Shown piece by piece: positions 26,048 to 34,300 of a DNA stretch of 36,383 nucleotides. Origin of the DNA: Rahnella inusitata. Its GTDB lineage: Bacteria > Pseudomonadota > Gammaproteobacteria > Enterobacterales > Enterobacteriaceae. Numbering within the stretch: position 1 is the first letter of the stretch; every line of letters begins with the position of its first letter. Location of the stretch: positions 1-36,383 of the forward strand of contig NZ_JYDE01000019.1 in assembly GCF_003263515.1 (NCBI RefSeq). Reading direction: 5' to 3'. Position numbers and translations under genes: made by a program. The notes under the pieces were generated by a model. That model worked only from the letters and a program-made list of their open reading frames with translations. It was not told where the DNA came from and did not search any database.

Positions 26048-26251
26048 TTATTTGCTTTCTTTACGCAGTTCCGTCACCGGACGCCCGCCCAGCCCCCAGT
26101 TATCCGTGTCGATTTCATCGATGATTACCGTGGTGGTCGCTGGATTTTTGCCCAGTGTATCGACCAGTAATTGGGTCACGCCTGCGATCAGCGCTTTCTT
26201 CTGTTCGGCAGTCGCGCCATCGCGGGTGATTTTGATATTGACGTAAGGCAT
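26048..26251 (-). CDS. 4-oxalocrotonate tautomerase-like small enzyme
   Basis: A 67-residue protein starting MPYVNIKITRDGATAEQKKA. After methionine removal this exposes the N-terminal proline that is the catalytic base of the tautomerase superfamily. The length, the beta-alpha-beta pattern and VIIDEIDTDNWGLGGRPVTE near the end fit the 4-OT subfamily (62-70 residues, usually hexameric). The start was placed at the ATG at 26251 because GGAGAG sits a few bases upstream and because Pro must be residue 2; the frame stays open upstream. The natural substrate cannot be told from sequence. It is an addition relative to the E. coli kdgK-yhjH interval and has its own probable terminator, so it is not obviously linked to kdgK. 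Confidence 0.88.
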   Translation of the reverse strand: MPYVNIKITRDGATAEQKKALIAGVTQLLVDTLGKNPATTTVIIDEIDTDNWGLGGRPVTELRKESK

Positions 26252-26383
26252 TTTTCTCTCCGAATCGGAACGTGCGGTTAATGGAGTGTTGCAGGGCTTC
26301 CAATGTAGAGCCTGCACAAAAGAACTTCCAGCGCCGGTTTACGGTTTTTTGTGCGGAAAAGTCGCAGGGAAATGCGGAGTGAT

Positions 26384-26410
26384 TAAAGTTTCTGCGCGCT
26401 GCGCCGATAG
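26384..26410 (+). promoter_or_regulatory. FliA (sigma-28) promoter of pdeH
   Basis: TAAAGTTT (26384-26391), 11 bases, GCCGATAG (26403-26410). The E. coli class 3 flagellar consensus is TAAAGTTT-N11-GCCGATAA, so 15 of 16 positions match with exact spacing. Transcription should start near 26417, leaving a leader of about 120 bases before pdeH. E. coli yhjH (pdeH) is known to be a FliA-dependent class 3 gene. Confidence 0.9.
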
Positions 26411-26535
26411 ATATCTCTACAAAAGAAAGCCAGGAAATCGAACTACTTTGTCGGCACGTCATACATTGTAGTCACGGAAGACATGTTGCCGCATGTCCCT
26501 GATTATCTGACTCTTATTCATGACGGCAGAAAAAT

Positions 26536-27312
26536 ATGATAACTAAGATGATGTTAGGGCTGATTACGCCTTCTTTTACCGCCCTTGAGCGCGTGAAAGC
26601 ACAGTCTTACTGGCGTCAATGTCAGAGAGTGTACCGTTTTCAGCCCATTTACCGTACAACTGGAAAATTACTGGGCATTGAATTGCTGACCGGCGTTTTC
26701 CATCCAGGAGAACCGCAGAAATTTATTTCGCCTGAGCATTATTTTGTCGCGATAGCGGTAGGTAAACGCCTGCAAATCGTGCAGGAACAGCTCGACCTTT
26801 TGCAGCGCTGGCAGCGGTTGTTTATCGATAACGGCCTGCTGGCGTCGATCAACGTCGACGGTCAGGTGCTGGAGATGTTGCAGTCCGAATCATCGCTGCG
26901 CGCACAAATCAGCGCGATGCCATATGTACGGTTTGAACTGGTCGAAAGTGCCGAAAATGCGCTGAGTATTCCGCTTTCGCAAATAGAACAGTCTGATCGC
27001 CTTTGGCTGGATGATTTTGGCCAGGGTATCGCCAACTTTTCTTCTTTCACGACCTGGCATTATGAGTACATCAAAATTGCCCGCGACCTGTTTATTCTGC
27101 TGTGTCAGAGCGAAGAGGGCTCGCGCCTGTTTTATACGCTGGTGACGCTCATGAACCGCTACAGCAAAGGCGTGATTATTGAAGGCGTGGAAACCGCCGC
27201 AGAGTGGGCAATGGTGTGCAAATCTGACGCGTTAGCCGCTCAGGGATACTATCTGGCGCGCCCGGCGACGTTTGACGGCCTCGACAACCTGCCAATACAT
27301 TTCGAAGGATAA
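26536..27312 (+). CDS. pdeH: c-di-GMP phosphodiesterase PdeH (YhjH)
   Basis: Stand-alone cytosolic EAL protein (258 residues; E. coli PdeH 255) that hydrolyses c-di-GMP and keeps it low while cells swim. Active-site residues in order: Glu49 in IELL (ELL instead of EAL, as in E. coli PdeH), Asn106 in INVDG, Glu134/Glu137 in FELVE, Asp159-Asp160 in LWLDDFG, Lys180 in YIKIAR, Glu216 in EGVET, and Gln236 in AQGYYLARP. No GGDEF or sensor domain. The Shine-Dalgarno is weak, and ATGs at codons 5 and 6 are alternatives. A FliA promoter lies 126 bases upstream. It precedes yhjG as in E. coli and should act on the pool read by YcgR and BcsA. Confidence 0.95.
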   Translation: MITKMMLGLITPSFTALERVKAQSYWRQCQRVYRFQPIYRTTGKLLGIELLTGVFHPGEPQKFISPEHYFVAIAVGKRLQIVQEQLDLLQRWQRLFIDNGLLASINVDGQVLEMLQSESSLRAQISAMPYVRFELVESAENALSIPLSQIEQSDRLWLDDFGQGIANFSSFTTWHYEYIKIARDLFILLCQSEEGSRLFYTLVTLMNRYSKGVIIEGVETAAEWAMVCKSDALAAQGYYLARPATFDGLDNLPIHFEG

Positions 27313-27315
27313 TGA

Positions 27316-27375
27316 ATCACACCAAACTTAGCTCAGGCAAGTCTCAAAATGCCGGGGGAGTTGCACTGGTGTGAT
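27316..27375. repeat. Inverted repeat between pdeH and yhjG
   Basis: ATCACACCA (27316-27324) and TGGTGTGAT (27367-27375) are perfect 9-base inverted arms separated by 42 bases, starting right after the pdeH stop. No T run follows. It could be a pdeH 3'-end structure or a two-half-site protein target; there is no basis to choose. Confidence 0.45.
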
Positions 27376-27524
27376 ACATTCCCATCAGCTTGATTTTACG
27401 TGATTTATACTCACTTCCTCCCTCCGTATGATCCCGTCGCCTCTGTGTCGTTTCAGGCAAGCTATGTCGAATTCAACTATGTTTAAACTCTGGAATTCGT
27501 TAACTGTCTGAAAGGAACCCGTTT

Positions 27525-29579
27525 ATGACGCGCACAGGTAAGGTGATCTCGTGGATTGCAGGCGTGATTATCATTCTGCTGGTCGCCATCGTCATTTTCA
27601 TTGCGATGTTCGACTGGAATCGCCTCAAACCCACTATCAACCAAAAAGTCAGCACCGAGCTTAACCGGACGTTCGCCATCCGTGGCGATCTGGGTGTGGA
27701 CTGGTCTCGTCAGAAGGATGAGGCAGGCTGGCGCGCGTGGGTGCCGTGGCCGCATATTCACGCCGAAGACATTGTGCTGGGTAACCCTCCCGACGTTCAG
27801 GGCGGCGAGAAAGACGCGCAGATGGTGAAGCTTGCCCGCGTCGACGCCAGCATTGCGCCGCTCGCACTGCTGCACAAAGAAGTGCTGATCCCGCGCATCT
27901 GGCTGAAACAGCCTGACGCCTCGCTCTTGCGTTTAGCCAACGGCAAAAATAACTGGACGTTCAATCTCGCCAACAGCGACAAGAAAGACCCGGCGCAGCC
28001 GCCGTCAGCCTGGTCGTTCACGCTTAACGATATCGTTTTTGATCGCGGACAGATTGATTACAAAGATGCTCAAATGAAAGCCGATTTCCGCGCAGTGATT
28101 GACCCGCTGGGCAAACCGCTGCCGTTTACCGAAGTCATGGGCGATAAGAAAGACGCGCCGAAAACTAAAACGCCGCCGTTCGTGTTTGGCTGGAAAGTGG
28201 ATGGCAAATACAAGGGTGAATCGCTCTCAGGCAGCGGGAAAATCGGCGGCATGTTAGCGCTGAAAGACGCCGATGCGCTGTTCCCGTTGCAGGCTGACGT
28301 GCGCTCGGGTAATACCCGCGTGGCCGTCGCCGGAACGCTTCAGGATCCGATGAACCTCGGTGGTCTGGATTTACGTCTGAAATTCTCAGGCCAGACATTG
28401 TCTGATTTGTACGGCCTGACCGGTGTCCTGTTACCGCAAACGCCGCCGTATTCTACCGACGGCCATTTATCGGCGACGTTGCACGATAAAAACGGCGCAA
28501 TTTACCGTTATCAGAACTTCAACGGGGAAATTGGCGACAGTGACATCCACGGCTCCCTGACCTATCAGGCCAGCAAACCGCGGCCAAAACTGACCGGTGA
28601 AGTGGTGTCTAAACAGCTGCGCTTTGCCGATCTGGCGCCGCTTATCGGTGCTGATTCCAATAAAGATAAAGCCAAACGCGGTGAGACGACGCGTCAGCCT
28701 GCGGACAAAGTCCTGCCGGTGGAAAAATTCGACACGAAAAGCTGGGGGGCGATGGATGCTGACGTGAAGTTCAGCGCGAAACGCATCGAGCATGGCGAAT
28801 CCCTGCCGCTGAGCGAACTGAGCACGCATCTGAAACTCAATAATGGTGAAATCCTGCTCGATCCGCTGCGTTTTGGCGTCGCGGGCGGAAGCCTCAATTC
28901 GACTATTCGTCTGGAAGGGGATAAATCGCCGATGCGTGCGCGTGCCGATCTGCACGCCCGTCATTTAAAACTGAAACAGCTGTTGCCGAAAATGGAGTCG
29001 ATGGAGCGCAGTCTGGGCGATCTGAACGGCGATGCGACGCTGACCGGCACCGGTAACTCTGTCGCGGCGCTGCTGGGCAGCAGCAACGGTGACATGAAAA
29101 TCCTGATAAATGACGGCGTCATCAGCCGCAGCCTGATGGAACTGGCCGGGCTGAACGTCGGGAATTATCTGGTCGGGAAGCTGTTCGGCGATGACGAAGT
29201 GGCGATCAACTGCGCTGCCGCCAATGTGAATATTAAAAACGGTCTGGTCACGCCGCGTCTGTTCGTATTCGATACCGAGAATGCGGTGATCACTATCACT
29301 GGCAGCACCAACATGGCGACCGAGCGGCTGGATCTCACCATCGACCCGGAAAGTAAGGGGTTGCGTGTCCTGACCCTGCGCTCGCCGCTGTACGTGCGCG
29401 GCACCTATAAAAATCCGGATGCCGGTGTCAAACCGGGGCCGCTCATTGCCCGTGGCGCCGCCGCTGTCGCGTTAGGCGCTGTCGTGGCACCTGCCGCCGC
29501 GCTGCTCGCGCTGATCTCGCCGAGCGATAGCGCAGAAAACCAGTGCGGCCCGATATTGCAGCAGATGAAGGAGAAATAA
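27525..29579 (+). CDS. yhjG: AsmA-family inner-membrane protein YhjG
   Basis: A 684-residue AsmA/TamB-like protein (E. coli YhjG about 691) with an N-terminal anchor at about residues 8-29 and a large periplasmic part. Recognisable family segments: FDWNRLKPTINQKV, FAIRGDLGVDW, DIVLGNPPDV, NNWTFNLAN, and near the end LTIDPESKGLRVLTLRSPLYVRG and GPLIARGAAAVAL. Several AsmA-like proteins in E. coli take part in moving phospholipid to the outer membrane; the specific role of YhjG is not settled. AAGGA (27512-27516) lies eight bases before the ATG. Order pdeH-yhjG is as in E. coli, with a 212-base gap that may hold a separate promoter. A terminator follows. Confidence 0.94.
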   Translation: MTRTGKVISWIAGVIIILLVAIVIFIAMFDWNRLKPTINQKVSTELNRTFAIRGDLGVDWSRQKDEAGWRAWVPWPHIHAEDIVLGNPPDVQGGEKDAQMVKLARVDASIAPLALLHKEVLIPRIWLKQPDASLLRLANGKNNWTFNLANSDKKDPAQPPSAWSFTLNDIVFDRGQIDYKDAQMKADFRAVIDPLGKPLPFTEVMGDKKDAPKTKTPPFVFGWKVDGKYKGESLSGSGKIGGMLALKDADALFPLQADVRSGNTRVAVAGTLQDPMNLGGLDLRLKFSGQTLSDLYGLTGVLLPQTPPYSTDGHLSATLHDKNGAIYRYQNFNGEIGDSDIHGSLTYQASKPRPKLTGEVVSKQLRFADLAPLIGADSNKDKAKRGETTRQPADKVLPVEKFDTKSWGAMDADVKFSAKRIEHGESLPLSELSTHLKLNNGEILLDPLRFGVAGGSLNSTIRLEGDKSPMRARADLHARHLKLKQLLPKMESMERSLGDLNGDATLTGTGNSVAALLGSSNGDMKILINDGVISRSLMELAGLNVGNYLVGKLFGDDEVAINCAAANVNIKNGLVTPRLFVFDTENAVITITGSTNMATERLDLTIDPESKGLRVLTLRSPLYVRGTYKNPDAGVKPGPLIARGAAAVALGAVVAPAAALLALISPSDSAENQCGPILQQMKEK

Positions 29580-29586
29580 TATTCAG

Positions 29587-29614
29587 CTCCTCCTCTGTGC
29601 AGGGGAGGAGTTTT
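29587..29614 (+). terminator. yhjG terminator
   Basis: CTCCTCC (29587-29593) pairs with GGAGGAG (29604-29610) around a ten-base loop, followed by TTTT (29611-29614). It begins eight bases after the yhjG stop and sits in the short gap before the convergent cdh. Confidence 0.78.
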
Positions 29615-29619
29615 CATCA

Positions 29620-30384
29620 TTAAGGGAGTGGGTTCAGCACCTTACAGTCATGATCCTGGATTTCTTCGGTTGAAGCGTTGTTCAGTTTCAGCAGGTCGCG
29701 TTCGCTGGCGAGCAGCAGAAAATCGCCGCCTTGCAGGCTGACCATCGCCATACCGAAGTGTCCCATCTTTTTATCAGCCTCCGGCACACCTTCGGCCAGA
29801 ATGCGGAAAGCGCCCCTCTGATTCAGTTCAGCAGGGGTGACTTTGCGTGCCAGATAGGTGTGGCCGAGCAGCTTGTCAGGCAGTTCCTGCCAGTCATATC
29901 CCATCGCCGCGCCGTCTTTGATAAGCCGGTTTTTCACCTCTGGCAACAGGCACGAAATATGAATGTGCAGTTGGTTCTGTGAACGCCCGTACTGAGAATT
30001 GATTGCCAATGAGACATTGCTGTCATCAATCGGTTTGCCGTACTTTTCCGCCATGTAATGCCGTGCGGCCCACGCCTGACTAAAGAAGTTTGGTGTGGCC
30101 GGCTCCAGCAGCGCCGGGCTTTCCATTCCGGTGATGCGCGCTGTGGGCATCAGCAAATATTGCAGCGGGCCGTTCATGTCTTTGAGCACCACAAATCCCT
30201 GTTGTTCATCGACCTGCGCACAGGGCGCGGGCTTGCCGTTGCTCTGCTGATTCGGCAGGCATTTTTGGCTGATGATATTCCACAGGGCGTTGGGATTAGA
30301 GCTGTGAGGCCAGAAGTACCAGAGGGCGGCGGCAATCACGATAAGCAGGAGCAGGACAGGCAGGATCAATCGTCGTAAGCGCAT
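29620..30384 (-). CDS. cdh: CDP-diacylglycerol pyrophosphatase Cdh
   Basis: Membrane-anchored hydrolase (254 residues; E. coli Cdh 251) splitting CDP-diacylglycerol into phosphatidate and CMP. One N-terminal transmembrane helix (about 5-25) anchors it with the catalytic part outside. Cdh-specific blocks are clear: CLPNQQ, NGPLQYLLMPTARITGMESP, TPNFFSQAW, SLAINSQYGRSQNQLHIHIS, and the C-terminal STEEIQDHDC. The HIT-like motif reads Q-L-His140-I-His142; E. coli is remembered as having His at the first position. The start was moved to 30384 because AAGG lies six bases upstream; the frame opens 45 bases earlier without family sequence. That Shine-Dalgarno falls in a small CCTTC/GAAGG hairpin. In E. 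coli cdh is elsewhere on the chromosome. Confidence 0.93.
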   Translation of the reverse strand: MRLRRLILPVLLLLIVIAAALWYFWPHSSNPNALWNIISQKCLPNQQSNGKPAPCAQVDEQQGFVVLKDMNGPLQYLLMPTARITGMESPALLEPATPNFFSQAWAARHYMAEKYGKPIDDSNVSLAINSQYGRSQNQLHIHISCLLPEVKNRLIKDGAAMGYDWQELPDKLLGHTYLARKVTPAELNQRGAFRILAEGVPEADKKMGHFGMAMVSLQGGDFLLLASERDLLKLNNASTEEIQDHDCKVLNPLP

Positions 30385-30401
30385 AAGAAACCTTCGCAGA
30401 A

Positions 30402-30435
30402 GGCACCGTGCCGGGCGCGTACCGGGCACGGTGTC
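30402..30435 (-). terminator. Hairpin after yhjE
   Basis: CACCGTGCC (30404-30412) and GGCACGGTG (30425-30433) form a 9-bp GC-rich stem with a 12-base loop, with extra outer pairing at 30402/30435. It lies 9-42 bases past the yhjE stop. Leftward there is no clean T run before the cdh start, so some read-through into cdh is possible. Confidence 0.55.
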
Positions 30436-30443
30436 CAGGTCAG

Positions 30444-31766
30444 TTACAGTGACTGATGGGCCGTTTCTTTGGACAGCAGCAGCGCTATCAAGGTTAGCGT
30501 TGCCATAAAGGCCAGATAAACGCCCACATAGAACAACCCGTAATGGGTTGCCAGCCAGGTGGCGATGTACGGCGCAACGGATGCACCCAGTATCGAAGAC
30601 ACATTATAGGAGAAGGACGCGCCGGTATAGCGAACTTCCGTCGGGAACAGCTCCGGCAGCAGCGCGCCCATCGGACCAAATGTCAGGCCCATCACCATGA
30701 ATCCGCACAGCAGGAAGACCATCACCAGCGCCTGAGAACCGGAACCCAGAATCGCCGGGAAGTTAAGCGCAAAGACAATCATCAGCAGCGTAATGCAGAT
30801 CATAGTTTTACGACGGCCAAATTTGTCCGCCAGCTGGCCGGCAATCGGCACCATCACACCAAATCCGATCACGCCAATCATCAGCATCAGCAGGAATTCG
30901 TTACGCGGAATGCCTAACCCGAGAGGCTGCGCCGCCGTGCCGTAGCCCAGCGAATAAACCGTCATGATGTAGAACAACGTGTAAGTGGCCACCATGATGA
31001 AAGTGCCCAGCAGCGTCGCTTTTTTGTATTTAGTGAACAGGGTACCGATCGGCACTTTTACCTGTTTGCCTGCTTTAGCGATTTTGGCGAAAACAGGCGT
31101 TTCATGCAGGGACACACGCACATACAGGCCAACCAGTACCAGCACGGCGGAAAGCAGGAACGGCACGCGCCAGCCCCAGGCGATGAACTGTTCGTCGGTC
31201 AGCAGCCACGACAGCAGCAGGAACATGCCGTTGGCGAAGAAGAAGCCAATCGGTGCGCCGAGTTGCGGGAAAGAACCGTACAACGCGCGCTTTTTTGGTG
31301 GCGCATTTTCTGTCGCGAGCAATGCCGCACCGCCCCATTCGCCGCCGAGGCCCAGACCCTGACCGAAACGCGCCAGTGCCAGCAGCAGCGGGGCGAAGAC
31401 GCCAATGGTGGCGTAAGTCGGCAGCAGGCCGATGACCACGGTGGAAACGCCCATGGTCAGCAGCGAGGCAACCAGCGTCACTTTACGTCCGACGCGGTCG
31501 CCAAAGTGGCCGAACAACGCAGAACCGATCGGGCGTGCGATAAAGGCAATAGCGAAGGTTGCCAGCGACTGAAGCGTCGCGGCGGTCGGGTCGCCCTGCG
31601 GGAAGAAAATATGCGGGAACACAATAACGGCGGCGGTCGCGTAGATGTAAAAGTCGAAGAACTCGATGGCCGTACCGATCAGCGATGCCACGATGACTTT
31701 GCCGCGGGAGTTCTGACTCACCAGGTGCGCGTCAGCTTCTAATTCAGGAGTGATGGTGGCTTGCAT
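30444..31766 (-). CDS. yhjE: MFS transporter YhjE (metabolite:proton symporter family)
   Basis: A 440-residue inner-membrane transporter, the length remembered for E. coli YhjE, of the metabolite:H+ symporter branch of the major facilitator superfamily. Typical motifs: GTAIEFFDFYIYATAAVIVFP in helix 1, the loop 2-3 signature GHFGDRVGRKVTL, RFGQGLGLGGEWGGAALLATE in the helix 4-5 region, and the repeated loop motif ADKFGRRKTM in the second half. About 12 transmembrane helices are apparent. The substrate is unknown. The Shine-Dalgarno is weak. Downstream of it lie a GC-rich hairpin and cdh on the same strand; 287 bases separate it from yhjD. Confidence 0.94.
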   Translation of the reverse strand: MQATITPELEADAHLVSQNSRGKVIVASLIGTAIEFFDFYIYATAAVIVFPHIFFPQGDPTAATLQSLATFAIAFIARPIGSALFGHFGDRVGRKVTLVASLLTMGVSTVVIGLLPTYATIGVFAPLLLALARFGQGLGLGGEWGGAALLATENAPPKKRALYGSFPQLGAPIGFFFANGMFLLLSWLLTDEQFIAWGWRVPFLLSAVLVLVGLYVRVSLHETPVFAKIAKAGKQVKVPIGTLFTKYKKATLLGTFIMVATYTLFYIMTVYSLGYGTAAQPLGLGIPRNEFLLMLMIGVIGFGVMVPIAGQLADKFGRRKTMICITLLMIVFALNFPAILGSGSQALVMVFLLCGFMVMGLTFGPMGALLPELFPTEVRYTGASFSYNVSSILGASVAPYIATWLATHYGLFYVGVYLAFMATLTLIALLLSKETAHQSL

Positions 31767-31959
31767 AAGTGTTTCTTATTTGTAATGAGTGAGAGGGAAT
31801 TAATGTAAATAAATGTATAGCGAAAAGTCATCTTATGCAGAGCGCGGCGGCATTTCAACGCGTCAGGAAGCAGGGGAAAGCGGATTTCAGGCGGGATTGG
31901 CCGATTGTTTTATTAACATCTTGTTTCACCAGACATACGTTCGGTGAATAGATGAAATG

Positions 31960-32017
31960 CAGAATAACTGACAGGGAAATGGCGAAATTAAAGTGCAGCT
32001 CTCAGTCAGTTATTCTG
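31960..32017. repeat. 13-bp perfect inverted repeat between yhjE and yhjD
   Basis: CAGAATAACTGAC (31960-31972) and GTCAGTTATTCTG (32005-32017) are perfect complements separated by 32 bases; GTTTTT follows on the right. It lies 37-94 bases past the yhjD stop, so it may be the yhjD transcript end, but the T run is on the plus-strand side, where no gene ends. No flanking target duplication is evident. The rest of this 287-base gap holds nothing else recognisable. Confidence 0.6.
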
Positions 32018-32053
32018 GTTTTTGGGGTCAGGATGGTGTGAAATCAGTGGTAA

Positions 32054-33190
32054 TCACTGCCTTCTTATTTCATTTTCAGCATTAACGTCTGCGATATGAA
32101 TATCATCTGGCACGATGATATGGTCTTGCGTAAATTCGCTGTCGTTTACCGTTGCGGCTTTCTTCTTTGCTGCCCGTTCTTTGCTGTCTGGCATGCGCGG
32201 ATCATCCTTGTACTGCGCGGTGGCGATCCATGCGGCGACAAACAGCGTCAGGCGGGCGAAGAAATAGAAGAACGCCATCAGGCCGATCACCGAACCAAAA
32301 GCGGCACCGGAAGGCGAGGTCGCAAGGCGCGGCAGCGTCATGGTCATCACAAACTTGATAACCTCAAAACCGATTGCCGCCAGCAGCGTCCCGCGGAACA
32401 GGGCCTTTTTACGCGGCTTGTGACGCGGCAGCATCCAGAAAATCCACAAGAACAACAGGTAGTTGGCGGCAATCGAAATCACCAGCGCGATGCTGGTCAT
32501 CACTGGCCTCAGCCATTCAATACCGCCCAGCCCCAGCGCATCCACGATAGTTTTCTGCGCCGAACCGGCAATAGAGGTCAGTGAGAGCGTGATAATCAGC
32601 GCCAGCACCAGCCCGGTCAGAGAGATAAAATCACGAAAATAGCGGCGATAAATTTTCTCCTGATCCTGCGGGTTACGCTCCCATATATCGCGGGACTGCG
32701 CACGGATCGCTTCACGCAGATTGCCCATCCAGCTGATACCGGAATAAAGCGCAATCAGCAGCCCGGACAAACCTACGGCGGTACGCTGCTCGATAGCCGT
32801 ATTCACGGTACTTTTCAGCGTGGCCGCCAGATTGGGATCGCTGATACTGTTGACGATTTTATTGATAATCCCGGCCAGCAAATCCGGATTCGAGGCCAGC
32901 ACGAAACCGACGGCGGCGAATGACACCATCAAAATCGGGATCAGCGACAGGAACGAAAAATAGGTAATTGCCGCGCCAAACTGGCTGCCGAGACGATCGT
33001 TAAACCGTTCGGTGGTGCGCAGCAGATGTGCGACCCATCCCCAGGATTTGACGTGCTCAACCAGACGCGAAAATCTGCTGATATTTTTGTCTACCGTGTG
33101 ATTGCCGGTTTTGATGTTAATCAGCGGCGTCGGTTCTTCCTGCTTTGCCGGCGCGTGTTTTGAAAGGTCTTCTTTTGAAATTAGGGGCAT
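32054..33190 (-). CDS. yhjD: Inner-membrane protein YhjD (YihY/BrkB family)
   Basis: A polytopic protein of 378 residues (E. coli YhjD about 337; the excess is at both ends). Family blocks: RFNDRLGSQFGAAITYFSFLSLIPILMVSF, YSGISWMGNLREAIRAQSRDIWER, PSGAAFGSVIGLMAFFYFFARLTLFVAAWIATAQYKDDPRMP. About six transmembrane helices. In E. coli a YhjD point variant lets cells survive with minimal lipid IVA lipopolysaccharide, so an envelope-lipid role is suspected. The ATG at 33190 is the first in-frame start after a TAA. The good Shine-Dalgarno AAGGA instead precedes an out-of-frame ATG at 33198 encoding only five residues, so initiation here is unusual. Confidence 0.92.
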   Translation of the reverse strand: MPLISKEDLSKHAPAKQEEPTPLINIKTGNHTVDKNISRFSRLVEHVKSWGWVAHLLRTTERFNDRLGSQFGAAITYFSFLSLIPILMVSFAAVGFVLASNPDLLAGIINKIVNSISDPNLAATLKSTVNTAIEQRTAVGLSGLLIALYSGISWMGNLREAIRAQSRDIWERNPQDQEKIYRRYFRDFISLTGLVLALIITLSLTSIAGSAQKTIVDALGLGGIEWLRPVMTSIALVISIAANYLLFLWIFWMLPRHKPRKKALFRGTLLAAIGFEVIKFVMTMTLPRLATSPSGAAFGSVIGLMAFFYFFARLTLFVAAWIATAQYKDDPRMPDSKERAAKKKAATVNDSEFTQDHIIVPDDIHIADVNAENEIRRQ

Positions 33191-33274
33191 TGATCCATGT
33201 TGTCCTTAAAAGTGCATCCGGCCTTAAGTATAGACACCTGTGCGGCGCAGACGAGCCCGCGCAGGCTTAAGCGG

Positions 33275-34174
33275 TCAGGCAATGAACGTTTGGGTGATTT
33301 CCGTCAGCCAGTCCATGAACACTTTCACGCGGCGCGACAGGTTTAGACGGTGGGGATAAACCAGCGTAACCGGCATGGGCGGCGCGCGAAATTGCGGCAA
33401 AATGCTCACCAGCTGGCCGCTTGCCAGCGCGTCCTGCGCACCAATCAGCGGCACCTGAATAATCCCCAGCCCGGCCAGACAGGCCGCGACGTAGGTTTCG
33501 GTGCTGTTGACCGTCACCGCGCCGCCGCTTTTGATGCTTTTCACCTGCTTGCCGTCGAGGTATTCGAACGTGGACGTGTGGCTGCCGAGCGTTTGCTCAT
33601 AATGCACCATCGCATGATGAGCCAGCTGGTCGGGGTGATCCGGCGTGCCGTAACGTTGCAGATAACCGGGACTGGCGCAGTTGATTACGCTCAGATGCCC
33701 AAGTGGACGGGCGATAAGCCCCGAGTCTTTCAGTGTGCCCGAGCGGATCACGCAGTCGAATCCTTCGCGCACTACGTCCACCCGGTGATCGGTACTGCTC
33801 AGCTCGATCTCCAGCGCTGGATAGCGGTTCAGAAATTCCGCCAGACGCGGTAACACCAGATGCGTCGCCATACCGACTGACATATCCACCCGCAGCCGCC
33901 CGCTGACGTTCGCCGGGTTCGACTGAAACATCGTCTCCAGCTCATCCATGTTGGCCAGCAACTCCTTGCAGCGCTGATAAAACACCTGCCCGTCCTGCGT
34001 CAGCTGCACGCGACGCGTTGAACGATGCAACAGGCGGGCGGACATCCGCGTCTCCAGCTGCTGTACCAGACGAGACACACTGCCCTTCGGTAATCCCAGA
34101 CTTTCAGCGGCGCGGGTAAAATTACTCAGCTCGGCGACGCGCACGAAAACCTGCATTGACTGTATTTTATCCAC
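33275..34174 (-). CDS. LysR-family regulator, YhjC-like
   Basis: A 299-residue LysR regulator with an N-terminal winged helix (FTRAAESLGLPKGSVSRLVQQLE, about 18-40) and a complete effector domain ending LNLSRRVKVFMDWLTEI. It begins MDKIQSMQVFVRVAEL, like E. coli YhjC, whose length is also 299, and it occupies the yhjC position next to yhjD. It uses a GTG start at 34174; an ATG two bases upstream is out of frame and codon 7 is an alternative ATG. It is divergent from a short-chain dehydrogenase, the usual arrangement for a LysR gene and its target, so it probably controls that gene and itself. No clear T-N11-A box was fixed. Confidence 0.9.
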   Translation of the reverse strand: MDKIQSMQVFVRVAELSNFTRAAESLGLPKGSVSRLVQQLETRMSARLLHRSTRRVQLTQDGQVFYQRCKELLANMDELETMFQSNPANVSGRLRVDMSVGMATHLVLPRLAEFLNRYPALEIELSSTDHRVDVVREGFDCVIRSGTLKDSGLIARPLGHLSVINCASPGYLQRYGTPDHPDQLAHHAMVHYEQTLGSHTSTFEYLDGKQVKSIKSGGAVTVNSTETYVAACLAGLGIIQVPLIGAQDALASGQLVSILPQFRAPPMPVTLVYPHRLNLSRRVKVFMDWLTEITQTFIA

Positions 34175-34300
34175 ATTTTATCCGATTGTTGTTTGGATTG
34201 AGACAGTGAAACTCATTATGGACCATTTATCACGCGCGGGTAATCCAATAGGCTGGGTTTCATCCGAGGCAGAAGTGACATAACCCCAATGAGGTCTGAA

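Noticed and set aside
33198..34176. Upstream ATGs at 34176 (LysR gene) and 33198 (yhjD) as the true starts
   Set aside because: Both are out of frame with the conserved proteins; the LysR gene is read from GTG at 34174 and yhjD from ATG at 33190.
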